Positions 15,943 to 21,985 of a stretch of 22,101 bases of DNA are shown in pieces. The notes beneath the pieces are model-generated. The model saw only the letters and a list, made by a program, of their open reading frames with translations. It was not told where the DNA came from and did no database searches. Both the position numbers and the translations under genes were made by a program. How positions within the stretch are numbered: the stretch's first letter is position 1; each line of letters begins with the position of its first letter. Origin of the DNA: JBHPCZ01 sp042573625 (lineage in GTDB: Bacteria > Desulfobacterota > Desulfobacteria > Desulfobacterales > UBA11574); the NCBI GenBank assembly GCA_042573625.1, contig JBHPCZ010000052.1, forward strand, positions 1 through 22,101, given 5' to 3'.

Positions 15943-16003
15943 GCCTAACCGCTGAATTAAGCGGCGCTGTCTTTTTGGCGTCCGCTTGAATCTTTTGTCA
16001 GGC
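15943..16003 (-). other. attC recombination site (after the ADP-ribosylglycohydrolase cassette)
   Basis: On the minus strand R'' is GCCTGAC (16003-15997) and R' is GTTAGGC (15949-15943), a perfect GTTRRRY core. L'' GATTCAAGCGG pairs with L' CCGCTTAATTC, leaving one extra C in L''. The stem continues with a GCG/CGC step around a short A-rich loop. It begins six bases after the ADP-ribosylglycohydrolase stop codon. Confidence 0.88.
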
Positions 16004-16008
16004 TATTT

Positions 16009-16776
16009 TTATCTGTATTTGCGGCAAAAGTTTTCGGTTATCGCCCACAGGTCCGGCGTCAAAAGCTCCTTCACCTTTGTTTGGATGTGGGGCGGAACAA
16101 TACCATAGAACGCCTCAGCAATGCCTCCCGTTATGCATGCGAGGGTATCGCTGTCTCCTCCCAGCGAGACGGCATTGCGTATCGCATCCTCGTATGACCG
16201 GGAATCAAGGAAAGCGATGATCGCTTCCGGCACCGTTCCCTGGCAAGAGACATCAAATGTATAGGTCGGCCGGATGTCATCCACCCCACGGTCCAAATCG
16301 TACCCGAACCGTTGCCGTATCTGCTTTCGAATCTCCTCTTTGTCCTGCACTGTCCGTGCGAGAAAGACTGCAAGAGCGGTCGCTTTCGCTCCTTTGATCC
16401 CTTCCGGATGGTTGTGTGATATCTCGGCTGTCTTTTCCGCTTGGTGAAGCACTTCTTCTTCTGTGGTAAATGCGAAACCTACGGGGCTGACACGCATTGC
16501 AGAACCATTTCCCCAGCTGTTGTATGGTTGCGGATCATGACTATGGAGCCACTGAATAAACGAACTTCCGTATCCAGCACCTATATAACGCCGGCCAATC
16601 TCCCATACCGTTTCGGCATATGAACGGCCGGTAAGAATCGAATCGGCAACGGCAACAGTCAGGACGCTGTCGTCCGTGAACCTGCAGCGGGTATCGAAGA
16701 GAGGAAAGTCTTTCGTTTTTATGGGGTAATGCTCATAAACTGACCCGATTATATCTCCGGCGATCGCTCCGATCAT
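16009..16776 (-). CDS. ADP-ribosylglycohydrolase family protein (DraG-like), cassette gene
   Basis: DraG-type enzymes remove ADP-ribose from modified proteins or small molecules using two metal ions. The 255-residue product keeps the family's landmarks: GAIAGDIIGS at the N-terminus, metal-binding Thr34-Asp35-Asp36 in FTDDSVLT, GNGSAMRVSPVGF, SHNHPEGIKGA, and the second metal motif GGDSDTLACITGGIAEA near residue 215. It is full length and intact. It starts at ATG 16776 with GAAGAG upstream and ends next to an attC. No nitrogenase or ADP-ribosyltransferase gene is nearby, so the substrate is unknown; detoxifying an ADP-ribosylating toxin or antiphage effector is one possibility. Confidence 0.9.
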   Translation of the reverse strand: MIGAIAGDIIGSVYEHYPIKTKDFPLFDTRCRFTDDSVLTVAVADSILTGRSYAETVWEIGRRYIGAGYGSSFIQWLHSHDPQPYNSWGNGSAMRVSPVGFAFTTEEEVLHQAEKTAEISHNHPEGIKGAKATALAVFLARTVQDKEEIRKQIRQRFGYDLDRGVDDIRPTYTFDVSCQGTVPEAIIAFLDSRSYEDAIRNAVSLGGDSDTLACITGGIAEAFYGIVPPHIQTKVKELLTPDLWAITENFCRKYR

Positions 16777-16791
16777 GATTTTTTCTCTTCA

Positions 16792-16863
16792 GTCGAACGT
16801 GGGCATAACCTGCTGGGATTGAGCGCAGCAACATTCCAGTCAGCGTTCATGCCACGGTTGGAT
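16792..16863 (-). other. attC recombination site (after the RHH-PIN cassette)
   Basis: On the minus strand R'' is ATCCAAC (perfect RYYYAAC, 16863-16857) and R' is GTTCGAC (16798-16792). L'' GGCATGAAC pairs with L' GTTATGCC with one extra G in L''. An inner GCTG/CAGC-type stem closes the hairpin. It starts eight bases after the PIN gene stop. Confidence 0.85.
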
Positions 16864-16870
16864 GTTTTGT

Positions 16871-17278
16871 TTATTCTTCTTCGCTATGAAGGAGGTTAGA
16901 GAATTCCCTTGGGTTCAAAATCGGAATACCTTGAAACTCCCTCAGAACGAGCAAGTCTTTATCACCGGTAACGATATAGTTAGCGCTTGCAGCGACTGCT
17001 AAGCCGAGGATTTTAACATCGTCGGAATCACGACAGATATCTGGGGAAAGAGAGACTGGGTCTATCATTTTTGACTGTTCCAGCAGAAGATCGCCAATAT
17101 TATCAACTATTTTAGCAGAAAGTTTGATTTTCAGATGGAGATTTCTCAGAATTTCTTCTAACAATTCGTCACATAGAAAAATCTCATGCTCACTAAGACA
17201 AACCTCCATAATGGATTCACAAAGGCCACGAGCAGAAAATGCAGCGATGATAACATCGGCATCAAGGACGATCTTCAT
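16871..17278 (-). CDS. PIN-domain toxin of a type II toxin-antitoxin pair
   Basis: PIN toxins are Mg-dependent ribonucleases. The 135-residue protein has the acidic set expected of the fold: Asp6 (VLDADVIIAA), Glu41 near the middle helix, Asp86/Asp87 in RDSDDVKIL, and Asp106/Asp108 in YIVTGDKDLL. It resembles the COG1569-type 'putative toxin component' PINs. ATG 17278 overlaps the antitoxin stop by four bases (ATGA), so the pair is translationally coupled. It sits inside one integron cassette. Toxicity is inferred from family and partner. Confidence 0.88.
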   Translation of the reverse strand: MKIVLDADVIIAAFSARGLCESIMEVCLSEHEIFLCDELLEEILRNLHLKIKLSAKIVDNIGDLLLEQSKMIDPVSLSPDICRDSDDVKILGLAVAASANYIVTGDKDLLVLREFQGIPILNPREFSNLLHSEEE

Positions 17279-17490
17279 GAAATGGCCTTGAAGATGTCCT
17301 CGTCGGTTAAGAAACCCTGGGCTTCGGCAAATGGTAGAACTTTCTTTCGAATGGCTCGAAATTTTTCAATAGCTACATATCGCCGAATAGATTCCCTTAC
17401 GACATCGCTAACAGGTTTGTTCTGCTCCTGACTAAATTTTTGAAGATCTGCCTTCAACTCTTCTGGCAATCTGATAGTTAGTGTGCTCAT
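17275..17490 (-). CDS. Ribbon-helix-helix (CopG-like) antitoxin
   Basis: The 71-residue protein starts MSTLTIRLPEELKADLQKF, a classic RHH beta-strand and first helix, followed by NKPVSDVVRESIRRYV as the second helix. The C-terminal tail (residues about 40-71) would bind the PIN toxin. ATG 17490 is chosen because the promoter lies immediately upstream; the frame is open to 17556, but that extension runs through the promoter and close to the attC core. RHH dimers usually repress their own operon. The downstream toxin gene overlaps by four bases. Confidence 0.85.
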   Translation of the reverse strand: MSTLTIRLPEELKADLQKFSQEQNKPVSDVVRESIRRYVAIEKFRAIRKKVLPFAEAQGFLTDEDIFKAIS

Positions 17491-17498
17491 GGTAAGAC

Positions 17499-17526
17499 AT
17501 TGTAACACGTTTGCCGAAAATGTCAA
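17499..17526 (-). promoter_or_regulatory. Promoter of the RHH-PIN operon, near-leaderless
   Basis: On the minus strand a consensus TTGACA (17526-17521) is followed after 16 bases by TACAAT (17504-17499). The -10 ends only eight bases before ATG 17490, so transcription should begin within two or three bases of the start codon and no Shine-Dalgarno site can be present. The cassette thus carries its own promoter. Confidence 0.75.
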
Positions 17527-17540
17527 GAATGCAATTTTAC

Positions 17541-17604
17541 ATCCAACGCCTGGCATGAGAGGCGCGCGGTTTCTTGCGCGTCCTGCTCAATGCCAATGTT
17601 ATCC
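17541..17604 (-). other. attC recombination site (end of the reversed HicAB cassette)
   Basis: On the minus strand R'' is GGATAAC (17604-17598) and R' is GTTGGAT (17547-17541), a perfect GTTRRRY core. L'' GGCATTGAG pairs with L' CTCATGCC, with one extra T in L''; a GCGCG-type stem follows. Its arms are almost identical to those of the site at 19287-19348, showing a shared attC family within the array. Confidence 0.9.
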
Positions 17605-17619
17605 GGCAAATTGTTAATA

Positions 17620-17648
17620 TTGACAAACCACCCCGGGGTGTGTATTAA
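17620..17648 (+). promoter_or_regulatory. Promoter of hicAB, near-leaderless
   Basis: TTGACA (17620-17625) and TATTAA (17643-17648) are separated by 17 bases, an excellent sigma-70 match. Transcription would start at about 17655, only two bases before the hicA ATG at 17657, and no ribosome site precedes that ATG. The reversed cassette is therefore expressed independently of any integron promoter. Confidence 0.8.
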
Positions 17649-17654
17649 TACACA
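17629..17654 (+). promoter_or_regulatory. Twin palindromic operators over the hicAB promoter
   Basis: Two perfect palindromes abut: CACCCCGGGGTG (17629-17640) in the spacer, and TGTGTATTAATACACA (17639-17654) covering the -10 and the predicted start site. HicB's C-terminal ribbon-helix-helix domain is the expected ligand, giving autorepression by blocking RNA polymerase. Which palindrome HicB reads is not known. Confidence 0.65.
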
Positions 17655-17656
17655 TC

Positions 17657-17845
17657 ATGGATGGTCGGAGAATTATCAAAATGCTCAAGCAAAATGGGTG
17701 GTACGAAATTGCAAAAGTTGGCTCTCACACCCAATTCCGGCATCCAGAGCGAAAAGGGAGAGTCACCGTTCCACATCCCAAAAAAGACATACCGATTGGC
17801 ACATTAAAAAGCATTGAGCGCCAGTCAGGTATCAAATTTAGTTGA
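17657..17845 (+). CDS. hicA: HicA mRNA interferase toxin
   Basis: HicA is a small double-stranded-RNA-binding-fold ribonuclease that cleaves mRNA. The 62-residue protein has the family pattern RRIIKMLKQNGWYEIAKVGSH with catalytic His24 in GSHTQFRHP, followed by KGRVTVPHPKKDIPIGTLKSI. ATG 17657 follows the -10 box by only eight bases and has no Shine-Dalgarno, so the message is probably leaderless. hicB begins nine bases after the stop. The pair lies antisense to the other cassettes, as is common for TA cassettes with their own promoters. Confidence 0.92.
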   Translation: MDGRRIIKMLKQNGWYEIAKVGSHTQFRHPERKGRVTVPHPKKDIPIGTLKSIERQSGIKFS

Positions 17846-17854
17846 GGTGTTACC

Positions 17855-18271
17855 ATGGCTAACTATATTGCAATCGTTCATAAAGAAGCCAAATCAGATT
17901 TCGGCGTATCGTTTCCGGATTTTCCCGGATGCATCACCGCTGGAAAAAATATCGATGAAGCCAAGGATATGGCTCAGGAGGCTCTCACCCTTCACATCCA
18001 GGGCATGCTCGAAGACGGCGAAAAATTGCCTGTTTCCTCCCGGCTCGAAGAAATCATGGGCGACCCCGATTACGCCAATGCGATCGCTTTTTTGGTTGTT
18101 TCGGTACCTGATGCCAAACCCCGTACGGTCAGAGTGAATGTTACCGTACCTGAAATGACGCTAAAACAGATCGATGCCGCTGCTAAAAAGCGAGGTATGT
18201 CAAGATCAGCATTCTTAGTTCATGCAGCACAGAATGCTATTCAGTCTATCCAATCCGATGTATCTGCCTGA
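17855..18271 (+). CDS. hicB: HicB antitoxin with RHH DNA-binding tail
   Basis: HicB neutralises HicA and represses the operon. The 138-residue protein has the degenerate RNase-H-like N-terminal domain (YIAIVHKEAKSDFGVSFPDFPGCITAG), a linker to about residue 85, and a ribbon-helix-helix C-terminus (VRVNVTVPEMTLKQIDAAAKK, then GMSRSAFLVHAAQNAI). GAGGTG lies before ATG 17855. Its stop lies 11 bases from the R' end of the attC at 18283, so no room is wasted in the cassette. Confidence 0.92.
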   Translation: MANYIAIVHKEAKSDFGVSFPDFPGCITAGKNIDEAKDMAQEALTLHIQGMLEDGEKLPVSSRLEEIMGDPDYANAIAFLVVSVPDAKPRTVRVNVTVPEMTLKQIDAAAKKRGMSRSAFLVHAAQNAIQSIQSDVSA

Positions 18272-18282
18272 CCTTTTCCTGC

Positions 18283-18351
18283 CGGATAACGCAACGGCTG
18301 ACAGGTGCGCGGGCACTTTTTTCGCGCATCCTTGTCCAGCCCGATGTATGT
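18283..18351 (-). other. attC recombination site (after the radical SAM cassette)
   Basis: On the minus strand R' is GTTATCC (18289-18283). R'' is degenerate, CACATAC (18351-18345). L'' GGCTGGAC pairs with L' GTCAGCC, with one extra G in L''. An inner GCGCG stem closes an A-rich loop. A degenerate R'' with an intact R' is usual, because exchange happens at R'. Confidence 0.82.
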
Positions 18352-18364
18352 GACTCCGGGCTAC

Positions 18365-19288
18365 TCAGTCTAAACCGTAGACCTGTTTGGGCGTGAGGTA
18401 ATGAGGAAACTTGTCGATAACTGCCCTTCGGGCTAAATAGCAGAAATGACATTCATCTATATATCCTGCCTCAGGCATAACACCTAACTCTTTTGCCAAT
18501 TCCGCCGGCCCTCCTCGAATGAGTGGACCGCAAATAGGATGGGAATTTGAGCGATAGTTAGAGACGAGTTCGGACAGAGGCGTCATCCACATATTTCCGA
18601 TGCTGATCCCTTGACAGACATGAACATTTCCATATGGATCAACATGCACCCTATAAGGCGACTCAAGATCCTCGTACGGACATTCACATAACTCGTCCCA
18701 TCGCCTGAGAGGGAGATTTTCAGCCAGCTTTTCGACCGCTCGTCCTCTGAACATAGCTCCTCCGCCAACGACAGGATGTCCCTTACCTTCCGCATTTGAA
18801 GATGGTTGTAAAACCTTCGGTGGGTCGATACAGATTGGTGAAGTCTCAATGTCAAGCCTCTTTGCAACAGATGAGGCAATGGTTGCTGGGTTTTCCGACT
18901 CCTCTCCGTAATGAAACGTATCATTGCTGATACTGAGAAACGATACACCCGATTCTGCAAGAGGCCTTAACCACAATTCAGCGTCTTCTTCTGAATTAGC
19001 GCCATAGGCATTTGTTACCACACCAACCTTAAAGCCTTTTGCACTGGCACGCCTGATACTTTCATTTAATAAAGGAAAGAATAGGAATGGCTCCCCTCCT
19101 TCATAGAATATCCATTTCACAGTGCCGATTTTTCCTGCCTCATCCAGGACCTTAGCAACCTGACTTGTCGTGAAAGTGCCCTGCGACTTAGGGCTGCTGT
19201 ATAAAAAGCAATGATCACATTCGAAGTTGCATGCGTATGTCAAAATAAAGTGGATTTCAGTCAACACTTTCTGTACGCTCCTCTTCAC
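18365..19288 (-). CDS. Radical SAM protein with SPASM-like cysteine-rich C-terminus, cassette gene
   Basis: The 307-residue protein binds a 4Fe-4S cluster through Cys20-x3-Cys24-x2-Cys27 (ACNFECDHC) and S-adenosylmethionine through the GGEP motif at 64-67. Downstream cysteines (201, 203, 225, 253, 280, 283) in CECPYED, VHVDPYGNVHVC and CHFC suggest an auxiliary cluster of the SPASM/twitch type, used in peptide or protein modification. No precursor peptide is seen beside it, so the substrate is unknown. The longest start is GTG 19288, which overlaps the last base of the attC R' core; TTG codon 9 is an alternative. No Shine-Dalgarno is evident. Confidence 0.88.
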   Translation of the reverse strand: MKRSVQKVLTEIHFILTYACNFECDHCFLYSSPKSQGTFTTSQVAKVLDEAGKIGTVKWIFYEGGEPFLFFPLLNESIRRASAKGFKVGVVTNAYGANSEEDAELWLRPLAESGVSFLSISNDTFHYGEESENPATIASSVAKRLDIETSPICIDPPKVLQPSSNAEGKGHPVVGGGAMFRGRAVEKLAENLPLRRWDELCECPYEDLESPYRVHVDPYGNVHVCQGISIGNMWMTPLSELVSNYRSNSHPICGPLIRGGPAELAKELGVMPEAGYIDECHFCYLARRAVIDKFPHYLTPKQVYGLD

Positions 19289-19348
19289 ATAACGGCGGGC
19301 ATGAGAGACGCGACGAAAGGAGCGTCCTGCTCAATGCCCTTGTCATGG
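19287..19348 (-). other. attC recombination site (after the racemase cassette)
   Basis: On the minus strand R'' is CCATGAC (19348-19342) and R' is GTTATGT (19293-19287). L'' GGGCATTGAG pairs with L' CTCATGCCC with one extra T in L''; GACGC/GCGTC extends the stem. The arms nearly duplicate those of the site at 17541-17604. Confidence 0.9.
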
Positions 19349-19352
19349 CTTC

Positions 19353-20048
19353 TTATTTTTCAATACAGTATGTTATGATGCTCTCACAATGAATGGCCGA
19401 AGTGTTCAAAAAGGGAATACGGTATTTACTTTCCGTTAATATCAGCGGCAATTCGGTGCATCCTAGAATTAATGAGTCAATTCCTTCCTCATCCACCATT
19501 TTTTTGGCGATAAACAATAATTCGTCTCTTGTCGAGTCCTTGAAGACTCCTAATTCAATCTCTGAGAATAATTTATGGTGGATGAGCTGTTGTTCCTCCT
19601 CCGAAGGAACAACGACCGATATCCCTTTTGAAATAAATGGTTTTCTGTAAAATTCCGCCTCCATTGTGAGCTTTGTGCCCATCAGACCAACATTTTTCAA
19701 ACCCATTTCTTTGGCTTTATTGCAGGTTGCCTCGACTATGCTCAACAGTGGTATAGGTGATTTTGTTTTGATTTCATCAAAAACGATATGTGGTGTGTTT
19801 GAAGCGATTGCAGCGAATTCGGCACCAGCACGGTGAAGAGAAACAATTTTTTCTAATAACCACTCAGAAAGTCCGGTCCAATTCTTAGTTTCAACGAACT
19901 TCATAAGTTCATTCATATTTACGCTGTAGACAATAATTTCAGGGTATGCCAAGTCAGAATACTGTGCCTGGAATGCTGCAATAATCTCTTTGTAATAATC
20001 AACTGTCGATTCTGGGCCTATGCCTCCAATTATTCCTATGGTTTTCAT
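19353..20048 (-). CDS. Aspartate/glutamate racemase family protein (YgeA-type), cassette gene
   Basis: From ATG 20048 the protein has 231 residues. It begins KTIGIIGGIGPESTVDYY, the family signature. Of the two active-site positions, the second is Cys197 in ILGCTELPL, while the first is Ser83 in IASNTPHIVF rather than Cys. E. coli YgeA similarly has Thr83 and Cys197, so this belongs to the one-cysteine branch, which interconverts amino-acid enantiomers weakly or with broad substrates. GGAGA precedes ATG 20048; TTG 20060 would add four residues. The stop is four bases from the attC. Confidence 0.9.
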   Translation of the reverse strand: MKTIGIIGGIGPESTVDYYKEIIAAFQAQYSDLAYPEIIVYSVNMNELMKFVETKNWTGLSEWLLEKIVSLHRAGAEFAAIASNTPHIVFDEIKTKSPIPLLSIVEATCNKAKEMGLKNVGLMGTKLTMEAEFYRKPFISKGISVVVPSEEEQQLIHHKLFSEIELGVFKDSTRDELLFIAKKMVDEEGIDSLILGCTELPLILTESKYRIPFLNTSAIHCESIITYCIEK

Positions 20049-20061
20049 ATCTATCTCCAAG

Positions 20062-20132
20062 CCATAACGAAAAGCTCAGCAGAGACCAAAAGCCGCAAGG
20101 TTTTTGGTCTCTGCTGGAGCGCCTGGTTATGT
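20062..20132 (-). other. attC recombination site (after the nitroreductase cassette)
   Basis: On the minus strand R'' is ACATAAC (20132-20126) and R' is GTTATGG (20068-20062). L'' GCTCCAGCAGAGACC pairs with L' GGTCTCTGCTGAGC, leaving one extra C in L''. This long, nearly perfect stem is among the best attC structures in the window. Confidence 0.93.
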
Positions 20133-20139
20133 AATATTA

Positions 20140-20964
20140 TTATAAGTGCCATGTGATTTCCGGTGGTTTCCGTAATGGCAGTCTGTGATATTTGTACTTG
20201 GGATAACCCACCATCATTGATCCCGTGCATTGATGACCTCCGGGAAGCGGTAAAGCCTCAATCATAGGGGGAAAAGTCGTTGCTGCGGCATGGAAATAGC
20301 CTGCCCAGCAGCACCCCAAACCCATGCTGGTTGCGGCCAATTCCAGATAGGACAGAGCGATGGTGCTGGAAGTCGGAGCTGCACGATCGTCCTTTGCTGC
20401 ATGCGCAACTATTACAATAGGTGCATCTCGAAGGATGATATCCTTTCCCTCTTCCCATCGACGGATCGCCCTGTCCAAATGTAGAAACGACGCTATTTCC
20501 GACATGTTGTCAAGCATCCAGCGCATCCAGTCAACGGTGATCCCGGCAAAATGATTTAATTCATTCCTGTTCCCCAAAACAAGCCACTCCACACTCTGAG
20601 AATTGTGTCCGGTTGGGGCATATCTGGCAAGATCGACCAATTTTAAAAGTTCGTTTTTAGGCACCGATTTTTCTTTGTATGTTCTTATAGAGCGCCGGGC
20701 GCGTAAAAATTGTTCACATTGCGCGATGGAAAGGTGTAGTTCTTTTTGTATGGGTGGGCACTTTTCAATCGACATCTCGCGGTGGGAGAGGCTTGCTGTA
20801 GGACAGACTGCCACGCAATGGCCGCATCGAATGCACACATCTTCAGCATCGGCAGTAGGCGTAGGGTATTCACCGTTTTGCATTGCAATGATGCCCGCTG
20901 GACAAGTGGCAGCACATATTCCGTCCTTGTTACATGTTTGTGAGTTGACTTCAAATAAATTCAT
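20140..20964 (-). CDS. Ferredoxin-nitroreductase fusion protein, cassette gene
   Basis: The 274-residue protein joins an N-terminal two-cluster ferredoxin to an FMN nitroreductase. Cysteines 11, 17, 21 and 44, 47, 50, 54 (CIRCGHCVAVCP) fit two 4Fe-4S sites, the first with unusual CNKDGIC spacing. The nitroreductase part starts at RRSIRTYKEK (90-99) and continues with ARYAPTGHNSQ, LRDAPIVIVAHA, and the ELAATSMGLGCCWAGYF segment. Such proteins take electrons from low-potential donors and reduce unknown organic substrates in anaerobes. GGAGG precedes ATG 20964. The gene fills its cassette between two attC sites. Confidence 0.92.
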   Translation of the reverse strand: MNLFEVNSQTCNKDGICAATCPAGIIAMQNGEYPTPTADAEDVCIRCGHCVAVCPTASLSHREMSIEKCPPIQKELHLSIAQCEQFLRARRSIRTYKEKSVPKNELLKLVDLARYAPTGHNSQSVEWLVLGNRNELNHFAGITVDWMRWMLDNMSEIASFLHLDRAIRRWEEGKDIILRDAPIVIVAHAAKDDRAAPTSSTIALSYLELAATSMGLGCCWAGYFHAAATTFPPMIEALPLPGGHQCTGSMMVGYPKYKYHRLPLRKPPEITWHL

Positions 20965-21000
20965 ACCCTACCTCCATCATATTATTTTGTTTTTTTCCAA

Positions 21001-21072
21001 GTATAACGTGGAACTGAGGTGTCGTGGAAACGCGTCAGCGTTTCCACGTCACCTCCAGTGATTTGGTTATCT
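21001..21072 (-). other. attC recombination site (after the MtrA-like cassette)
   Basis: On the minus strand R'' is AGATAAC (21072-21066) and R' is GTTATAC (21007-21001). L'' ACTGGAGGTG pairs with L' CACCTCAGT with one extra G in L''. An inner ten-base CGTGGAAACG/CGTTTCCACG stem closes on a short loop. It starts 14 bases after the MtrA-like stop. Confidence 0.93.
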
Positions 21073-21085
21073 GCTGCTTAAATGC

Positions 21086-21781
21086 CTATGTGTTTTTCTC
21101 TTGCCCTTTTTTTGATCTGGCCTTTAACCTTTCAATAAGTTCCCGAGCTTTTCTCTTTGCTTCACGTTCTTTATCATCAAGGTCCTCCACAGCCCATGGC
21201 TGGGTTACGCGCAATGTCAACTTGCCACTGAGGGGCGGCTCGGGATATGCACCAGGATCGTACAACGAATAACCGCGAAACTCCACGGGGCTTTCCTGGT
21301 AACATGACCAAACAGCCTTTCTGATTAGATCCGGATCTCCTTCAAATTGAAGATCAATAACCGACAACTGCTTACGGAAACGCTCAATCATTTCCATGGA
21401 CAGGTTAAACAGAAAAGGGTGGGGTGCATCGGTCTCAATGATGCGTTTCTTGTCATCAACGCCGTGTTGAATGAGAGCCTTTAAAGCCTCGCCAGTCGAA
21501 TGCCCCGTAGACTCGGGCCCTCCGACGATTAGATAGCGTATGTTAGGGTTCGCTACAATGTTGCATACAATTTTCTCAAACCCGATATTTTCGGTCTGCA
21601 CTGTGCCAGATAGAGCGGCCCCTGTTTCTATCCCGGCCCTTACGAGACTCTCAAGCTCGGGAGGGATTTTGTCTCCGTCACAATTCAAAATTATGGCCAC
21701 GGCAACCGGGGAAAAATCATTCCCCCTTAGATACCTACCATCCTCTTGAGGATAATCAGGATGAGGGTCAACTTTTAGCAT
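21086..21781 (-). CDS. MtrA-like corrinoid protein (methyltransferase subunit A family), cassette gene
   Basis: MtrA is the cobamide-carrying subunit of the methanogen enzyme that moves methyl from tetrahydromethanopterin to coenzyme M; bacterial relatives exist whose partners are unclear. The 231-residue product keeps the family core: SPVAVAIILN, GAALSGTVQTENIGFEKIV, NPNIRYLIVGGPESTGHSTGE, and HGVDDKKRIIETDAPHPFL. His94, in STGH, sits where the cobamide-ligating histidine is expected. After about residue 150 the sequence is extended and ends in a charged helix without the membrane anchor of methanogen MtrA. ATG 21781 is used because the longer TTG 21817 start lies beyond the R' core. Confidence 0.82.
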   Translation of the reverse strand: MLKVDPHPDYPQEDGRYLRGNDFSPVAVAIILNCDGDKIPPELESLVRAGIETGAALSGTVQTENIGFEKIVCNIVANPNIRYLIVGGPESTGHSTGEALKALIQHGVDDKKRIIETDAPHPFLFNLSMEMIERFRKQLSVIDLQFEGDPDLIRKAVWSCYQESPVEFRGYSLYDPGAYPEPPLSGKLTLRVTQPWAVEDLDDKEREAKRKARELIERLKARSKKGQEKNT

Positions 21782-21805
21782 ATGTTTTACCTTTGCTTGA
21801 TTGGC

Positions 21806-21905
21806 AGATAACGTCAAGCTTGAGCAGCGCCGGGAAAAACAAAGCCGCTAAGCAACTTTAAGAGACTCTAAGAATCGGTAGATCCAAACTGTCACAGCGT
21901 TAGGC
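21806..21905 (-). other. Atypical attC-like site upstream of the MtrA-like cassette
   Basis: On the minus strand GCCTAAC (21905-21899, perfect R'') and GTTATCT (21812-21806, R') bound a 100-base segment, but outer pairing is limited to TAACG/CGTTA. An inner pair GCTTAGC/GCTCAAGC exists with the extra base on the opposite side from the other sites. It may be a long, degenerate attC; the R' position fits the cassette boundary well. Confidence 0.45.
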
Positions 21906-21985
21906 GTCTGACTCAAAGCTTTTGTTCGCCCCTAAGAATTGGACGTTTAGATTCAAGATATCTTTTAACATCTTTAATTCATAAA

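Noticed and set aside
20603..21061. Plus-strand 152-residue reading frame opposite the nitroreductase
   Set aside because: It is antisense to a clear gene and runs through an attC site, so it is a shadow.
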